DNA of 64,000 nucleotides from Avena insularis. Its lineage: Eukaryota; Streptophyta; Magnoliopsida; Poales; Poaceae. Position numbers and translations under genes: made by a program. Below, piece after piece: positions 45,500 through 57,800 of this stretch. Location of the stretch: NCBI GenBank assembly GCA_023614405.1, contig CM042690.1, positions 667,872,802-667,936,801 of the forward strand. The letters run 5' to 3'. The notes below the pieces were generated by a model. It was given only the letters and a program-made list of their open reading frames with translations, was not told where the DNA came from and made no database searches. Position 1 is the first letter of the stretch. Each line of letters starts with the position of its first letter.

Positions 45500-48056
45500 G
45501 TACTTCAATCATAACATGAAAGACAAAGTTCTAGCAATAAGACAAAGAAACTATGATGCAACATGAAAAGGCACAAACAAAAGATTCATGAATAACAATG
45601 CTTTGCAAGACGTTTGTTTGTTTCACATAAAGAAAACATAGCATAATAGTATTCAGCTTGTCCCTCAATAGAGTAGCAAATATAAATGCATAGGACACCT
45701 TCAAAGTTCATAAGAGTGACTAGATACAAATAGTTTAAAACAAGCAATATCAAGTTATGCATCAATCAACTAGTCTTGGGACAATGCACATAGAACTAAG
45801 AATGGCCACTATGCTCTCAAAGTAGGTGCATAAAGGTAGAAGGTGGAGACTCAATATAATGGTGGAAGAAAGGCCTTTATAAAAGGAAGTAGGGATTCAA
45901 GTCTCATAAAGAGCTTCCAAAAATTATGGTACTTATAGCTTTCAGCTCTCATTGCCCCTATCATAAGCATCTTTAAGGTGATTAAGGTTAAAGTGACAGA
46001 ACTAAGAGGATATGCTTGACAAGTTATAAACCGAAATCTCATGCCCCTTACTTACGAAGACCGAACCTCATGCTACTCCACTTTAGTCACGAGTAAGCTC
46101 TTGTCATTGTAAGTACATGTGTATCATAAAGAACCGCCAACGGGGTACCCCTTGCACATGATACAAGAGCTATCCCATAATCAAAATGACAAGGCAAGCA
46201 GACAATGAGCATCTCAGTGATCTTTTTATTTGCTATTTGCATAGGTTTTTATTGAGGATGCTTCATAGAGTGCTCATTATGGTGATGCTAAAAGTTTCCA
46301 CCATGATTAGGCATGGCTTAGGCTAGCGGCCCAGGTGTTTCTCTAAGACACATACAAACTCCATGATCTTACAAGTTCCACTTTTATTTCACACCACCAG
46401 GATCCATAAGCAAAAGAACATGATATCAACGGGGTACAAAGTACAAGTGCAATGTTGAAAGCGTTCCCCATGAAACATGGTTCTGCTAATTTCAACTTAT
46501 AAAGCACAAGCATATACGCAACAAAGAAGGACCCAATGGTTCAAGTTTATTAGATGCAAAGAAGGTAAAGTGTGCCATCAAGTTCGTGAGAGCGTTAATC
46601 ACTAGTTTTCTCATAACAAGTTTAATTTGAAAGGTAAACAAAAGCATGAATATACTTGGAATAGCATAAGCTAGTAGGTAGGTATGGTGGAGTCTTTGGA
46701 ATAACTTGGTTTAGGGAGTTGGATGCATGAGTGGAACTCATACTTTGTTGTGGAGGCTAGCAAAAGACTGGGAGCGACAAACTAAGAGAGCAATAATGGC
46801 CATAATCATGCAGAGCGACAAAACATCATTGATCAAAGCATAAAGTGATACTACAAGTTGAAAACTAAAGGATCATAAAGGCTATGGTGACTTGAGATAG
46901 TCATAACATGGTGTGAGCATGCGCCAAGTTAACCCAAATAAAGCATCAAAGGAGAATACCACTATACTATGCTTTAATATGCTAAAACAACGCATGATTC
47001 ATCCAAGGCACATTAAGCAATCTCAATTGTTTATAACAAGTCATGCTACAACAAAGAATACTAAGCATAAATCCAAAACAATATCATGCATGGCATGACA
47101 AAGCATAGGCCACAGTCAAAAACGAGCTCTTTTTACCACATAAGTATGAACTTTCCTAATCTTTTCCATACCAAACCAAACTATTTGAAAACCAATGTAT
47201 GAAAGAGGGGGTCCAACCAATTTATTCATAAAACTAAGAAAACCAAGCAAACGAAAAACCAAAATGAAAATGAAAAAGAAGACGCTCCAAGAACAACACA
47301 ACTGTGCATGAAACAATAAAAATGAAGTGTTTGGAAGAAACCTGGGATTTTTATTGATGAAGAGGGGGATGCCTTGGGCATCCCCAAGCTTTGACGCTTG
47401 TACTTCTTGGATACTTATTGGGGTGACACGCGTGGCATCCCCAAGCTTGAGCTTTAGTCCATCCTCCATCTCATTACTCATTCCTTCCATACACCTGAAA
47501 ATTTTCTTTTATACAAAACTTCACACAATCTTTATTAGCAACATTAGTGCACTCAAGATAAATAAGTATTAAGGTTCAGTTCTAACCTCAAATAAACTTC
47601 CATTAGAACACTAGCTACTGTAGAACTTCCCTTAAAAATCTCAATTCCCCAAAAGAACTCAAAAAGGAACCATCAAGAAGCAAATGCAGAAAATGGCAGA
47701 AATCTGTCAAAACAGACCAGCAGGTAAAGACGAATTGTTTAGAAGACCTTATGTTGCTCAAATCAACAAGTGTTGAACTAAGGAAAGTTAGATAATAACC
47801 TGGGGCAGAAGCACAAAAATTCACGCATCAGGAAGACATTCAAAGATTTTACACGAATTTTTACAGTGAAGCATAGAAATCTGTTTCGGGACAACAACTT
47901 TCCCAATCATTACTTCTCTCTCATTAGAGGTTACTCTTGGCACGAAAAGCAAATAAAAAGGATAAGGAGCGGTTATTACAGAGGTAATAACTTCCAATGC
48001 TCATCTAAAACTTTTGGGGTATCTCCCAATAAGTACTTTTCTTTAACGCCTTTAAG
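45500..48056 (-). other. B1 3' module
   Basis: Same sequence module as 40251-42908 in B2. Contains a 124-codon minus-strand ORF (47116-47490) with a hydrophobic core (SWSVFFFIFILVFRLLGFLS) and the conserved end VKRARF, in the position where Athila elements carry env-like ORFs. A perfect hairpin GGGGATGCC/TTG/GGCATCCCC lies at 47365-47385, next to a PPT-like AAGCTTGGGGATG word. No polymerase sequence is seen. Confidence 0.7.
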
Positions 48057-50000
48057 TTAGGAGCAAGAAAAAGAGTCAAGTGTTCTCAAATGAGGAGCAT
48101 TAAGACCAAATTTTGTTTTCATAGGAGAAGCAAAAGAAATCTTCTCTCTCTTCTTAGGGAAGTGTTCTATACCTTTCTTGAGTGGTAGTTGATATTTAAT
48201 GGTGCCTTCTTTCATATCAATAATGGCACCAACAGTTCTAAGAAAAGGTCTTCCCAAAGTAATAGGACAAGAAGCATTGCATTCAACATCCAAAACATAG
48301 AAATCAACAGGGACATAGACATTGTTAACCATAATAAGAACATCATTAAGACTCCCCATGAGTTTCTTTTTAGCACTATCATCAAGTGGGACATTCAAAT
48401 AACAATCTTCAAGTGGAGGCAAATCAAGCATATCATAAATCCTTCTAGGCATGATAGAAACACTACTATCAAGATCACATAAAGCTTTGGAATCAAAGTC
48501 ATTCACTTTCATATTAATGATGGGTTCCCAACCATCTTCTTGTTTTATAGGAATAGAAGCTTTATGTTTCATCTTTTCTTCTTTAATCTTTATGAGAGCA
48601 TTAGTAATGTGTTTTGTAAAAGCCATATTCATAGCACTAGCATTAGGACTTTTAGTAAGCTTTTGTAGGAACTTAATAACTTCAGAGATATTGCAACCAT
48701 CAAGATCAAAATCAAATTTATCATCTAAAGTAGTAGAACTATTACTTGCCTCAACACTAGTGGTGGTGATAGTAGAAACACTAATGTTTCTAGCAATTTC
48801 ATCTTCTCTTTCCCACTTAGCATGTCATTCAGCTAATAGTCTAACATTTTCATCAATTCATACTTGTATAGCATTAGTAGTTGCAAAGGGATTCTCATTA
48901 GTTTCAGGTTTAGCAGCCATTTTATTCAAAGAAGATTGAGCTTCAGCCAAAGATGCTATATTTCTTTGAGCATTAGAGAGTTTTTCCTCAATAGTTTTAT
49001 TGAAAGCAGTTTGTTTACTAATAAAGTCTTTAAGCATAACTTCAAGTTTAGAGGGAGCACTCCTATTATTGTTGTAAGAATTTCCATAAGCATTGCCATT
49101 GTTGGGAGGATATGGCTTATAATTGTTGTTACCAAAATTGTTCCTATAAGCATTATTGCCAAAGTTGTTATTTCTTATGAAGTTCACATCAACTTGCTCT
49201 TCTTGAGCAACCAAAGAGGCTAAGGGGACATTATTTGGATCAATATGGGCTTTCCCATTCACAAGCATAGACATAATAATATCAATTTTATCACTCAAGG
49301 AGGAAGTTTCCTCAACAGAATTTGCCTTCCTACCTTGTGGAGCTCTCTCAGTATGCCATTCAGAATAATTAACCATCATATTGTCCAGAAGTTTTGTTGC
49401 AGCACCCAAAGTGATGGTCATAAAGGTACCTCCAGCAGCAGAATCCAATAAGTTCCTTGAAGAATAGTTCCATCCTGCATAAAAAGTTTGGATGATCATC
49501 CAAGCAGTCAGTCCATGAGTGGGACAATTCTTTACTAAAGATTTCATTCTTTCCCAAGCTTGAGCAACATGTTCATTATCAGATTGTTTGAACTTCATTA
49601 TTTCACTTCTCATAGATATAATCTTAGCAGGAAGATAGTATTTTCCAATAAAAGCATCTTTGCACTTAGTCCAAGAATCAATACCATTCTTAGTTAAGGA
49701 ATTCAACCATTCTTTAGCTTTTCCTCTCAAAGAGAAAGGAAACAATTTCAGCTTAATCATATCACCATCTACATCCCTATGCTTTTGCATCTCACAAAGT
49801 TCAACAAAGTTATTTAGATGGGCAGCAGCATCTTCATTACCAATACCAGAAAATTGTTCTCTCATAACAAGATTGAGCAAAGCAGGTTTTATCTCAAAGA
49901 AAGTATCTTCAGGCACAGGTGGATCAATAGGTGTGCTCATAAAATCATTGTTGTTGGTGCTAGTGAAGTCACACAACTTAGTGTTTTCAAGAGTAGCCAT
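48057..50000 (-). pseudogene. B1 gag-protease polyprotein with two in-frame stops
   Basis: The likely start is MATLENTKLCDFTSTNNND at 50000. Gag has FSGIGNEDAAAHLNNFVELC, LKLFPFSLRGKAKEWLNSL and PAKIISMRSEIMKFKQ, characteristic of the Athila-type gag. An Asn-rich stretch (RNNFGNNNYKPYPPNNGNAY) follows instead of a clear CCHC knuckle. Gag ends at TGA 48858-48860; a second TGA follows 12 codons later. Both replace TGG by alignment logic (QV*IDENVRLLAE*HAKWE). The frame then continues to the protease (48057-48632) with ALCDLDSSVSIMP, where the Athila family normally has DLG, so the active-site Gly is Asp. It ends DSFSCS with no RT following. Confidence 0.8.
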
Positions 50001-50160
50001 TTTTTGTGTTTTCAAATAAGAAAGCAAACTAGTGAAACTAATTTTTTTGTGTTTTTGATAACAAAACAAGCAAACAAAGCAAAAAGAAACTAAGAAAAAT
50101 AAAAATAACAAAGTAAAGAGATTGGTTATGAGGGACTCCCCTTGTGAAGATGTGCTTGAC

Positions 50161-50178
50161 TCCCCGGCAACGGCGCCA
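50161..50178 (-). promoter_or_regulatory. B1 primer-binding site (tRNA-Asp type)
   Basis: On the minus strand TGGCGCCGTTGCCGGGGA, 10 bases from the LTR edge (spacer AGCATTTTTC). It complements the 3' end of tRNA-Asp, as commonly seen in Athila-type elements. Confidence 0.9.
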
Positions 50179-50188
50179 GAAAAATGCT

Positions 50189-51578
50189 TGATGGCTCGGT
50201 GTTGATGTAGAGCTCATTGGGAACCCCAAGAGGAAGGTATGATGAGCACAGCAACAAGTTTCCCTCAGTTATGAAACCAAGCTTTAATCGAACCAGTAGG
50301 AGCAAGGAAACACCCCAAAGGTGTTGCTAGCTGAGCCTTGGCAGGGTGCACTACCAGTGCTAGTAGCAACGTGGAGACCTGCACAACACAACCACAGAAC
50401 TTTGTCCCCAACTTGCAATGAGGTTGTCAATCTCACCGTGTTTTGGTGAAAACAAAGGATTAAACGTTTCGAATGGAAGGAAGTAAAAGTTTGCAGAAAG
50501 TAAACACAAAGCAGAAATAGATTGTAGATTGTATGTAAAGAAAAGGACCGGGATCCATAGTTCACTAGAGGTGGCTCTCCTTAAGATAGATAACATGCTG
50601 GGTGAACAAATTACAGCGGGGCAATTGACAAACATCGATAAAGCAATAAATGCATATAGTAATCATCTTGACTCCTTTGGAACTTGATTGGGCATTACAA
50701 CATTATACATAGACCGCCATCCAACTGCATCTATGACTAATAATCCACCTTCAGGTTATCATCCGAACCCCCTCCAATATTAAGTTACAAGCAATAGATT
50801 ATTCCTTTACGAATTGCGTGTAATGTAAACAATACGATTGTTCTATGAACAAAGGATTGTTGTTTTCCCCCTAGTTGAAACAACACATCTAGTACCTTAG
50901 AGATTTCTGTCACTTCCCCAGATTACCAGGCATGAACCCACTATCGAGCATAAATACTAACTCTTGGAGTTGCTAGCATCTACTTGGCCAAGATAGCTAC
51001 TAACAATGGAAAGCATGCAAGATCACAAATAACAAAGACATGATAGAATCAATAATCAATCTGAAATAGCATCTCAATATCCATCGGATCCCCGCAAACA
51101 CAACATGTAGAATTACAAATAGATGATCTTGATCATGAACGGAGGTCACAAGATCTAGACATGAAAGCACAAAGGAGGAGAACCAGCCATCTAGCTACTA
51201 CATGGATCCGTAGTCCAAGGAGAGGCCGAGGGGGTGCTGGGGTCGGCCAGACCACCCCCTGGCGCGGGCCAGGCCTGGCCGCGCGGCCAGGTGGTGTGGA
51301 TGGACCCCATCCCTTCTTCATCTCGTATTCTGGCATCTGATGACTTCCGGAAAAATAGGCACTTTGGCTTTTGTCCCGTCCAATTCTGAGAATATTCATT
51401 TTCTGACTTTCCTAGAACCAAAAACAGCAGAAAATAGGCAGCTGGCACTATGGCTCTTGTTAATAGGTTATTCCAAGAAATCATATGAAAAGTACTCCAA
51501 AGTGTGGACAAAACACAAGAAAGTGGATAAAACCAAGCATGGAACATCAAAAATTATAGATACATTTGCAATGTATCA
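50189..51578 (-). repeat. B1 5' LTR
   Basis: 1,390 bases. Same short-form edge as its partner (TGATGGCTCGGTGTTGATG). A deletion of about 190 bases, at CCAAGG / AGAGGCCGAG near 51220, explains the length difference from 36911-38487. Confidence 0.9.
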
Positions 51579-51583
51579 AGGTG

Positions 51584-54500
51584 GTACACTTTCACCACAA
51601 AATTCGATACATCTGTCAAGGATAACCCTGAATCATCATACTTAGTATGCGGATAATCAATCATAACCTTTCAATTACACACCCTAGTATAAGCACCTCT
51701 CCTATGAGCTTGACCTCCCAGCCATGGCCATCTGCAATCCTGGGCACTACATAGGTGGACAACATTGAGAGGTAGCCTCTGATCAAACCTCTCCCGTGAG
51801 GGAACTCATACTAATGCATATAAACTTCCGGCTAAGCCTTACCCAATTCAAGTATTGTGGTTATACGGTAAAATTGGAATGGTATCGCATCCGAACCCAA
51901 CCATCAGTTTTTATAAAGGGCTAAGGCTCATGCCTCAACATTTTCATCATCATAAACCATTTGTGTTTCTCAACACATGTTAAAACATCTCAATAGAATG
52001 ACTCATCATTCCAAGGTTTTCATAAGCATTTTCACCATGTATTCCCATCTAAACTGATCAAGTTTTTGGTTTAGTTCTAACCACTAAGTTAAGAGTGTTC
52101 ACTAAGGTAGGATGCTAATATCATTCTCATGCCATAGAATGACATCTAGTATAGGCCAAGTTTTATACTCTTTATGCTATCTAAACTACTTTCTAAAATC
52201 TCACAAAGCCATACTATAAGTAAAGAAACTGTGGTAAAGTAAAAGGTAAAACTTGTAAGTAAAACTTGGGATGGGTATAAATCAAAAGGGTATAACCAAA
52301 GCATGCTTAAGGCATTTTCTTAGGTTATCAAGCTTGTAAGTGTTAGCTTGCATTGTTAATGATGGCTTGCCTTGGTTGGTGCAGTGGTTGAAATTCTCCT
52401 CGTCTTCTTCGGGGTAGAACTCCTCCTCTTCGTAGACTTGGTCGGTACTATCGTCTATAAATACATACGGAATACACAATCACCAAACAATACTTAACTA
52501 GTCTATTTAGTACACTAAGGCACACACTTGATGATCTAGTATCATCACAATCACCACAAGATTTAATACACTAGTTTCATTTATTTTATTTGAGAAAAGT
52601 AATTTCTACTCATTGAAATTAATTAAGATTTAATATTCTCCAATTAAAATATGGGATCATGTGGACACAAGTCATCACCACATATTCTAATACATGGGAA
52701 GGTGATTTAAAGTGTTGCTCACATTTTATAAAGTTTAACTTTATTATTTAATAGATTTAAAGTGACTAGAAATGCCTATATAGCATTATTTTGGTACTAG
52801 TCCAAAGTTACTGCATGCAAACCTAAATATTATTATATATTCGGATAGATCTGGTCAAATGTGATTTTTGAGAGTTGGAATCAACTCAAAAGCTATTATG
52901 GTTGATTTTTCAAAAAATGTTTGAATGTGGAAAAGTCTCTGTCTTGTTATTTTTGCTAGGTGAGATCTCTAACTCCAATTGATTTAAATCCAACGGGCTT
53001 GGATAGAGATTTTAATTGTCTTTCCAACAAAATTGGAATCATGCATTTTGGTTAAGTAGAACTCTCTGAATTGATTTTTAAACTAGTGGATATAATCTAT
53101 TTTAAATCTAAATAGAAAAACATTCATTTGAATTTTAGGGTCAACACGGGAAACTAAATGGGCCGGCCCAGTGGCACTCAGAGGTCCGGCGGGCAACTGA
53201 TAGGGGGGTCCACACGTCAGCGCCTGACTCTAACGCAAAGCAGTACATGGTGATGTGGACCGTGCGATTAGAACAGAGATCAACAACTGTGGCTCATCGT
53301 CGACAATGAACAGGTCACCGGCGAGACTGAACCCTAGCGGCTCGGTGGGGGTTGATTGGGGGCTTACCAGGGCTCCAGCTAATGTGTCTTAGGCGTGGTC
53401 GCGGTGGCTCCTGGGGTGGTCACTAACGCCTGCCCCCTTTCTCCTCTGCTGCGGCAAGCTCTGACACAATTCCGGTGAACGGCTGCTCGAGTGGTTCCGG
53501 CGAGAGGTGGGGAAGGATCAATGGTGAGAGGGGAGTGAGGTAGTGTGGAAATGGAGGTTGGGGGAGGGCTTCTTTTATAGCTCGACGAGGGGACCATGAG
53601 GTGCGACGGTGAGCTCGTCGGTGATGATGGTACAGGGGGCTAAAGGCATGGGCGAGGTAGGCGGATGGTGCTCTGCCTCCTGGCGGTCAGCTACGGGGTT
53701 ATGGCGCGACTAGGGGTGGTGGCATTTAGTCGGGCGTGGCTGGCGCTCTAAGCGGGAGCGGCGGTGTTCGACGCGGCTCACAGCGGTTGCTGGTCACACG
53801 GCGGGAAATGGGCATGTCTGGTGGCATGCTGGAGTCATGGTGGAGCGGCGTGCACATGTTATGGTCAAGGGGCGGCGTGTGCTGCCTTATCGGGCGCGGC
53901 GCGCTGGCGCGCTCCGGACACGGCTCAGAGGCTCTATGCGCGGCTGCTCTAAAGTGGTCTAGGGGCTGGCATTGTTCGGGAAAGGGACAATGGGCGGCGG
54001 TGTGATCACGCCTATCTCCCTGGTGCAGTGGAAGAGGGCGGGGCGGTCTCCTACAACGTGGGCATGGTCGGCCGGCGATCATGGCCTCGGGGTGGTGTGG
54101 CACTGCTACTGGAGCCTAAGTGGTAGCCTGTTTATGGCCTTGTTGGGACTAGGGGAGACCAGGGGAGTAGACTAAGGTCAAATGGCTCGACAAAACATTG
54201 ATCAAAATAGTGTTAGTTAGACAGGTTTATCTGTGATCACAAGGTGTTCGACACAATGGCCGCAAGAAAGTTTTATTTGAATTTTGAGAAGATTTTTAGT
54301 GGGTGTGTTAGTCATATGCTTGAGCATCTGTGGTTGCTTGGGATTGTCAAGGTGAACTCATTTGAGTGGTTTTTGAAAAAGTGGGATCTATGCACACACA
54401 CACTTGATTCCATTTTCAAATGCCATTTAAAATTAGTGTTTAAATGTTTTTGTAAGATTTCAAAATGGGCCTTGGTAGATCTTTACTTGTACTAGCAAGG

Positions 54501-54838
54501 GGTGCAAATATTTAGAATTATTTCTGTTAAGAATTGACTTCTAGGAACACCTAAAGTGGCCTAGTGGATTAAAATGGTCAAAATGACCATTTGGTCTTTT
54601 TATTCTGATTTGATTTATTTTTCTTTGGATTTTGTTTTTAAATGATCTAGATGATGTGGCATTCACCTTTGAATTATTTTACAACCATTAGCACAATCAA
54701 ACATGGCAATTCCAAACAATTCTATATTAATGCAACACACATACATTCATAATTGTTTTTAATAATAAAAGTTTTTGTTAACCCTAAATTGGGTGATTTG
54801 AACTTGATTAACCTTGATTAAAGTTTTGGGATGTTACA
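51584..54838 (-). repeat. A2 3' LTR, second part
   Basis: Continues exactly where 36910 stops: GTACACTTTCACCACAAAAT matches 17468 onward. Includes the GC-rich leader-like segment (53150-54170) and ends GATGTTACA. Open frames in the GC-rich part (for example 53726-54103) are compositional. Confidence 0.9.
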
Positions 54839-54852
54839 AACCTTCCCCCCTT
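54839..54852 (-). promoter_or_regulatory. A2 polypurine tract
   Basis: Minus strand AAGGGGGGAAGGTT against the LTR end, identical to A1. Confidence 0.85.
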
Positions 54853-54887
54853 AAACAAAATCTCGTCCCGAGATTTAAGAAAGAAAA

Positions 54888-57800
54888 CTAGGAACTAAAG
54901 AGATCTGGAAACTCAGTCCAATTGTAATCTTCTTGCTCCCAAGTGGCCTCTTCTTCGATATGATTGCTCCATTGGATCTTGAGAAATTTGATACTCCAGG
55001 TCCTGGTGGTTCTGAAGGCTTCTTCCAAGATACGAATCGGCACTTCACGGTACGTCAGATCCTTGTTGATATCCACGGCTCGATGGTCGATGTTCTTGAA
55101 AACTTCGGTCTTCTCCGACACTTCTAAGCATTTGCGAAGTAATGAGATATGGAACACATTATGGATGGCTGACATCTCCTCTGGCAGTTCCAGTTGATAC
55201 GATACTTCTCCTCGGCGATTCAGAATCTTGAAGGGTCCAATATATATGGGGGCTAACTTTCCTTTTAGACTAAAACGTTGCATTCCTTTCAATGGCGAAA
55301 CCTTGAGATACAAAAAATCTCCGACATTGAAGGTCAGGTCTCTACGTCTCTTGTCGGCATAACTCTTCTGTCTAGATTGGGCGGTCTTGAGGTGCTCATA
55401 GACTTTGTGAACCTTCTCTTCGTCTTCTCGTAGGATGTCGGGTCCGAAAATCTAACTCTCTCCTACTTGCGACCAATTCAAAGGGGTACGGCACTTTCTT
55501 CCATATAAGAACTCAAATGGGGCCATTTGCAGACTAGCTTGATAACTGTTATTGTATGAGAATTCTGCGAATGGCAGACAATCTTCCCATTTTGATCCAT
55601 ACTCTAACACACAAGCTCTCAACATATCTTCTAGGATTTTGTTGACTCTTTCAGTCTATCCATCGGTCTGTGGGTGATAAGCTGTGCTGAAATTCAACTT
55701 GGTTCCCAATCCTTCTTGGACTTTCTGCCAAAATCTCGAGGTAAACTGGGTTCCTCGATCCGGTACTATGGTCTTGGGTCTTCCATGCAAACTGACAATT
55801 CTAGCAATGTACAACTCTACTAGCTTTCAACTCTGGTAGGTTGTCTTGACAGGTATAAAGTGGGCTACCTTGGATAATCTATCAACGATGACCTAGATAG
55901 AGTCATTTCCCCTACTAGAAGTAGGCAAACCGGTGATAAAGTCCATTCCGACAGAATCCCATTTCCATTCCAAAATCTACAATGGTTGCAACAATCCCAC
56001 GGGTCTTTGATGTTCTGCCTTGACTCTCTGACAGATATCACACTTGGCGATGTAGCTTCCGATTTCTCTCTTCATCTTGTGCCACCAAAATTGCTCCTTC
56101 AAATCTTGATACATCTTCGTTCCTCCGGGGTGGATAGAATAAAGAGTATCATGAGCCTCTTGCATGATAACTTGCTTCAGCTCCGAATCTGCTGGCACAC
56201 AGATACGTCCTTTGTACCACAGAACTCCTTCGTCTTTGGTGAATCCAGGTACCTTTCCTATACCAATACAACGCTTGATTCCATCGATACTTGCATTTCC
56301 CTTCTGGGCTTTCTTGATCTGACTGATCAAAGTGGGTTGAAGTTCAATGCTAGCTAAAAATCCTTTTCTAACTAGCTCAGTTCTAAACCGCTCCAACTCT
56401 TCATGCAAACTTGGCTGGGTTTCTTTGATCATGGTGTTTAACCTACACGGCAATCTGCTAAGAGCATCCGCTACCATATTGGCTTTGCCGGGGTGATAGT
56501 GAATGTCAAGGTCATAATCCTTGATTAATTCTATCCATCTCCTTTGCCTCATATTCAACTCCTTTTCAGTGAAAATATATTTCAAGCTCTTGTGATCTAA
56601 GTAAATCTCATAGCGGTTACCCATCAGGTAATGACGCCATGTCTTCAAGGCTAAAACTACAGCTGCTAATTCAAGATCATGGGTAGGGTAGTTTTGCTCA
56701 TGTTGCTTCAGTTGTCTTGACAAATATGCTATGACTTTGCCTTCTTGCATCAACACACATCTGAGACCAATCTTGGATGCGTCACAATACACATCAAACG
56801 GCTTCTTGATATCTGGCATAATCAATATTGGTGCTGAAATCAATCTCTTCTTGAGCTCTTAGAAACTTGCTTCACATTTGTCGATCCATTCAAACTTCTT
56901 GTCCTTCTTCAACAATTGGGTCATGGGTCTTGCGATGCTCAAAAATCCTTCTATGAACTTGCGGTAATATCCCGCTAATCCGAGAAATGCACGGACTTGG
57001 GTTTGAGTGGTTAGGGCTTCCCATTCTTCAACATCTTTGATTTTGGCAGGATCAACAGCGACTCCTCCGGCAGACACAATATGTCCGAGGAATCCCACTT
57101 CTTTTTAGCCAGAACTCACATTTGCTAAACTTGGCATACAACTGATGTTCTCTCAGGGTTTCAAGGATGATTCTCAGATGTTACTCATGGTCTTATTTTG
57201 ACTTGGAATAGATAAGGATATCATCTTTAAACACAACGACAAACTTATCTAGGAAGTTCATAAAAATCTTATTCATGAAATAAGCAGGGGCATTGGTTAA
57301 TCCAAAAGACATGACCGTATACTCATACAATCCATATCTGGTGGTAAAGGCGATCTTTGGAATATCCGTTGCACGAATCTTGAGTTGATGATAACCAGTT
57401 CTAAGATCGATCTTAGAGAACACTCTGGCACCAGTCAACTGATCAAACAGATCCTCTATCTTGGAAGTGGGTACTTGTTCTTGATGGTGACATCATTCAG
57501 CTTCTGGTAATCTGTGCACAAATGGTTACCTCCATCTTTCTTGTCGACAAACAGAACGAGCGATCTCCATGGCGATGCGCTTGGTTGAATCAAGCCTTTT
57601 GCCAGCATAGCATCAAGTTGCTTCTTCAGCTCCACTAGTTCAGAGGGGTTCATGCTATAGGGTCTCTGAGCTATGGGTCCAGTTCCAGGAACCAGTTCAA
57701 TAATGAACTCAATATCCCGATCCGGGGGCATACCGGGCAATTCATCTGGGAATACGTCAAGGTCTTCACAGACTACTCTGACTTGGTCAATGGTTGGTAG

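Larger units (their letters stand above)
36911..51578 (-). mobile_element. B1: Athila/Sabrina-like LTR element, TSD AGGTG, hosting B2
   Basis: Begins TGATGGCTCGGTG and ends GCAATGTATCA, with AGGTG on both sides (36906-36910, 51579-51583). Without B2 it is about 7.8 kb: 5' LTR (50189-51578), tRNA-Asp-type PBS, gag plus protease, a ~2.5-kb 3' module, PPT and 3' LTR (36911-38487). No RT, RNase H or integrase is present, so it needs a partner for mobility. The gag type and PBS fit the Athila group, and the LTR text resembles the abundant Triticeae Sabrina family from memory, with a different LTR end. Confidence 0.92.

Noticed and set aside
36911..51578. Complete autonomous Athila element
   Set aside because: Gag and protease are present but there is no RT, RNase H or integrase sequence between protease and PPT; the 3' module matches non-coding sequence in B2 and B3.
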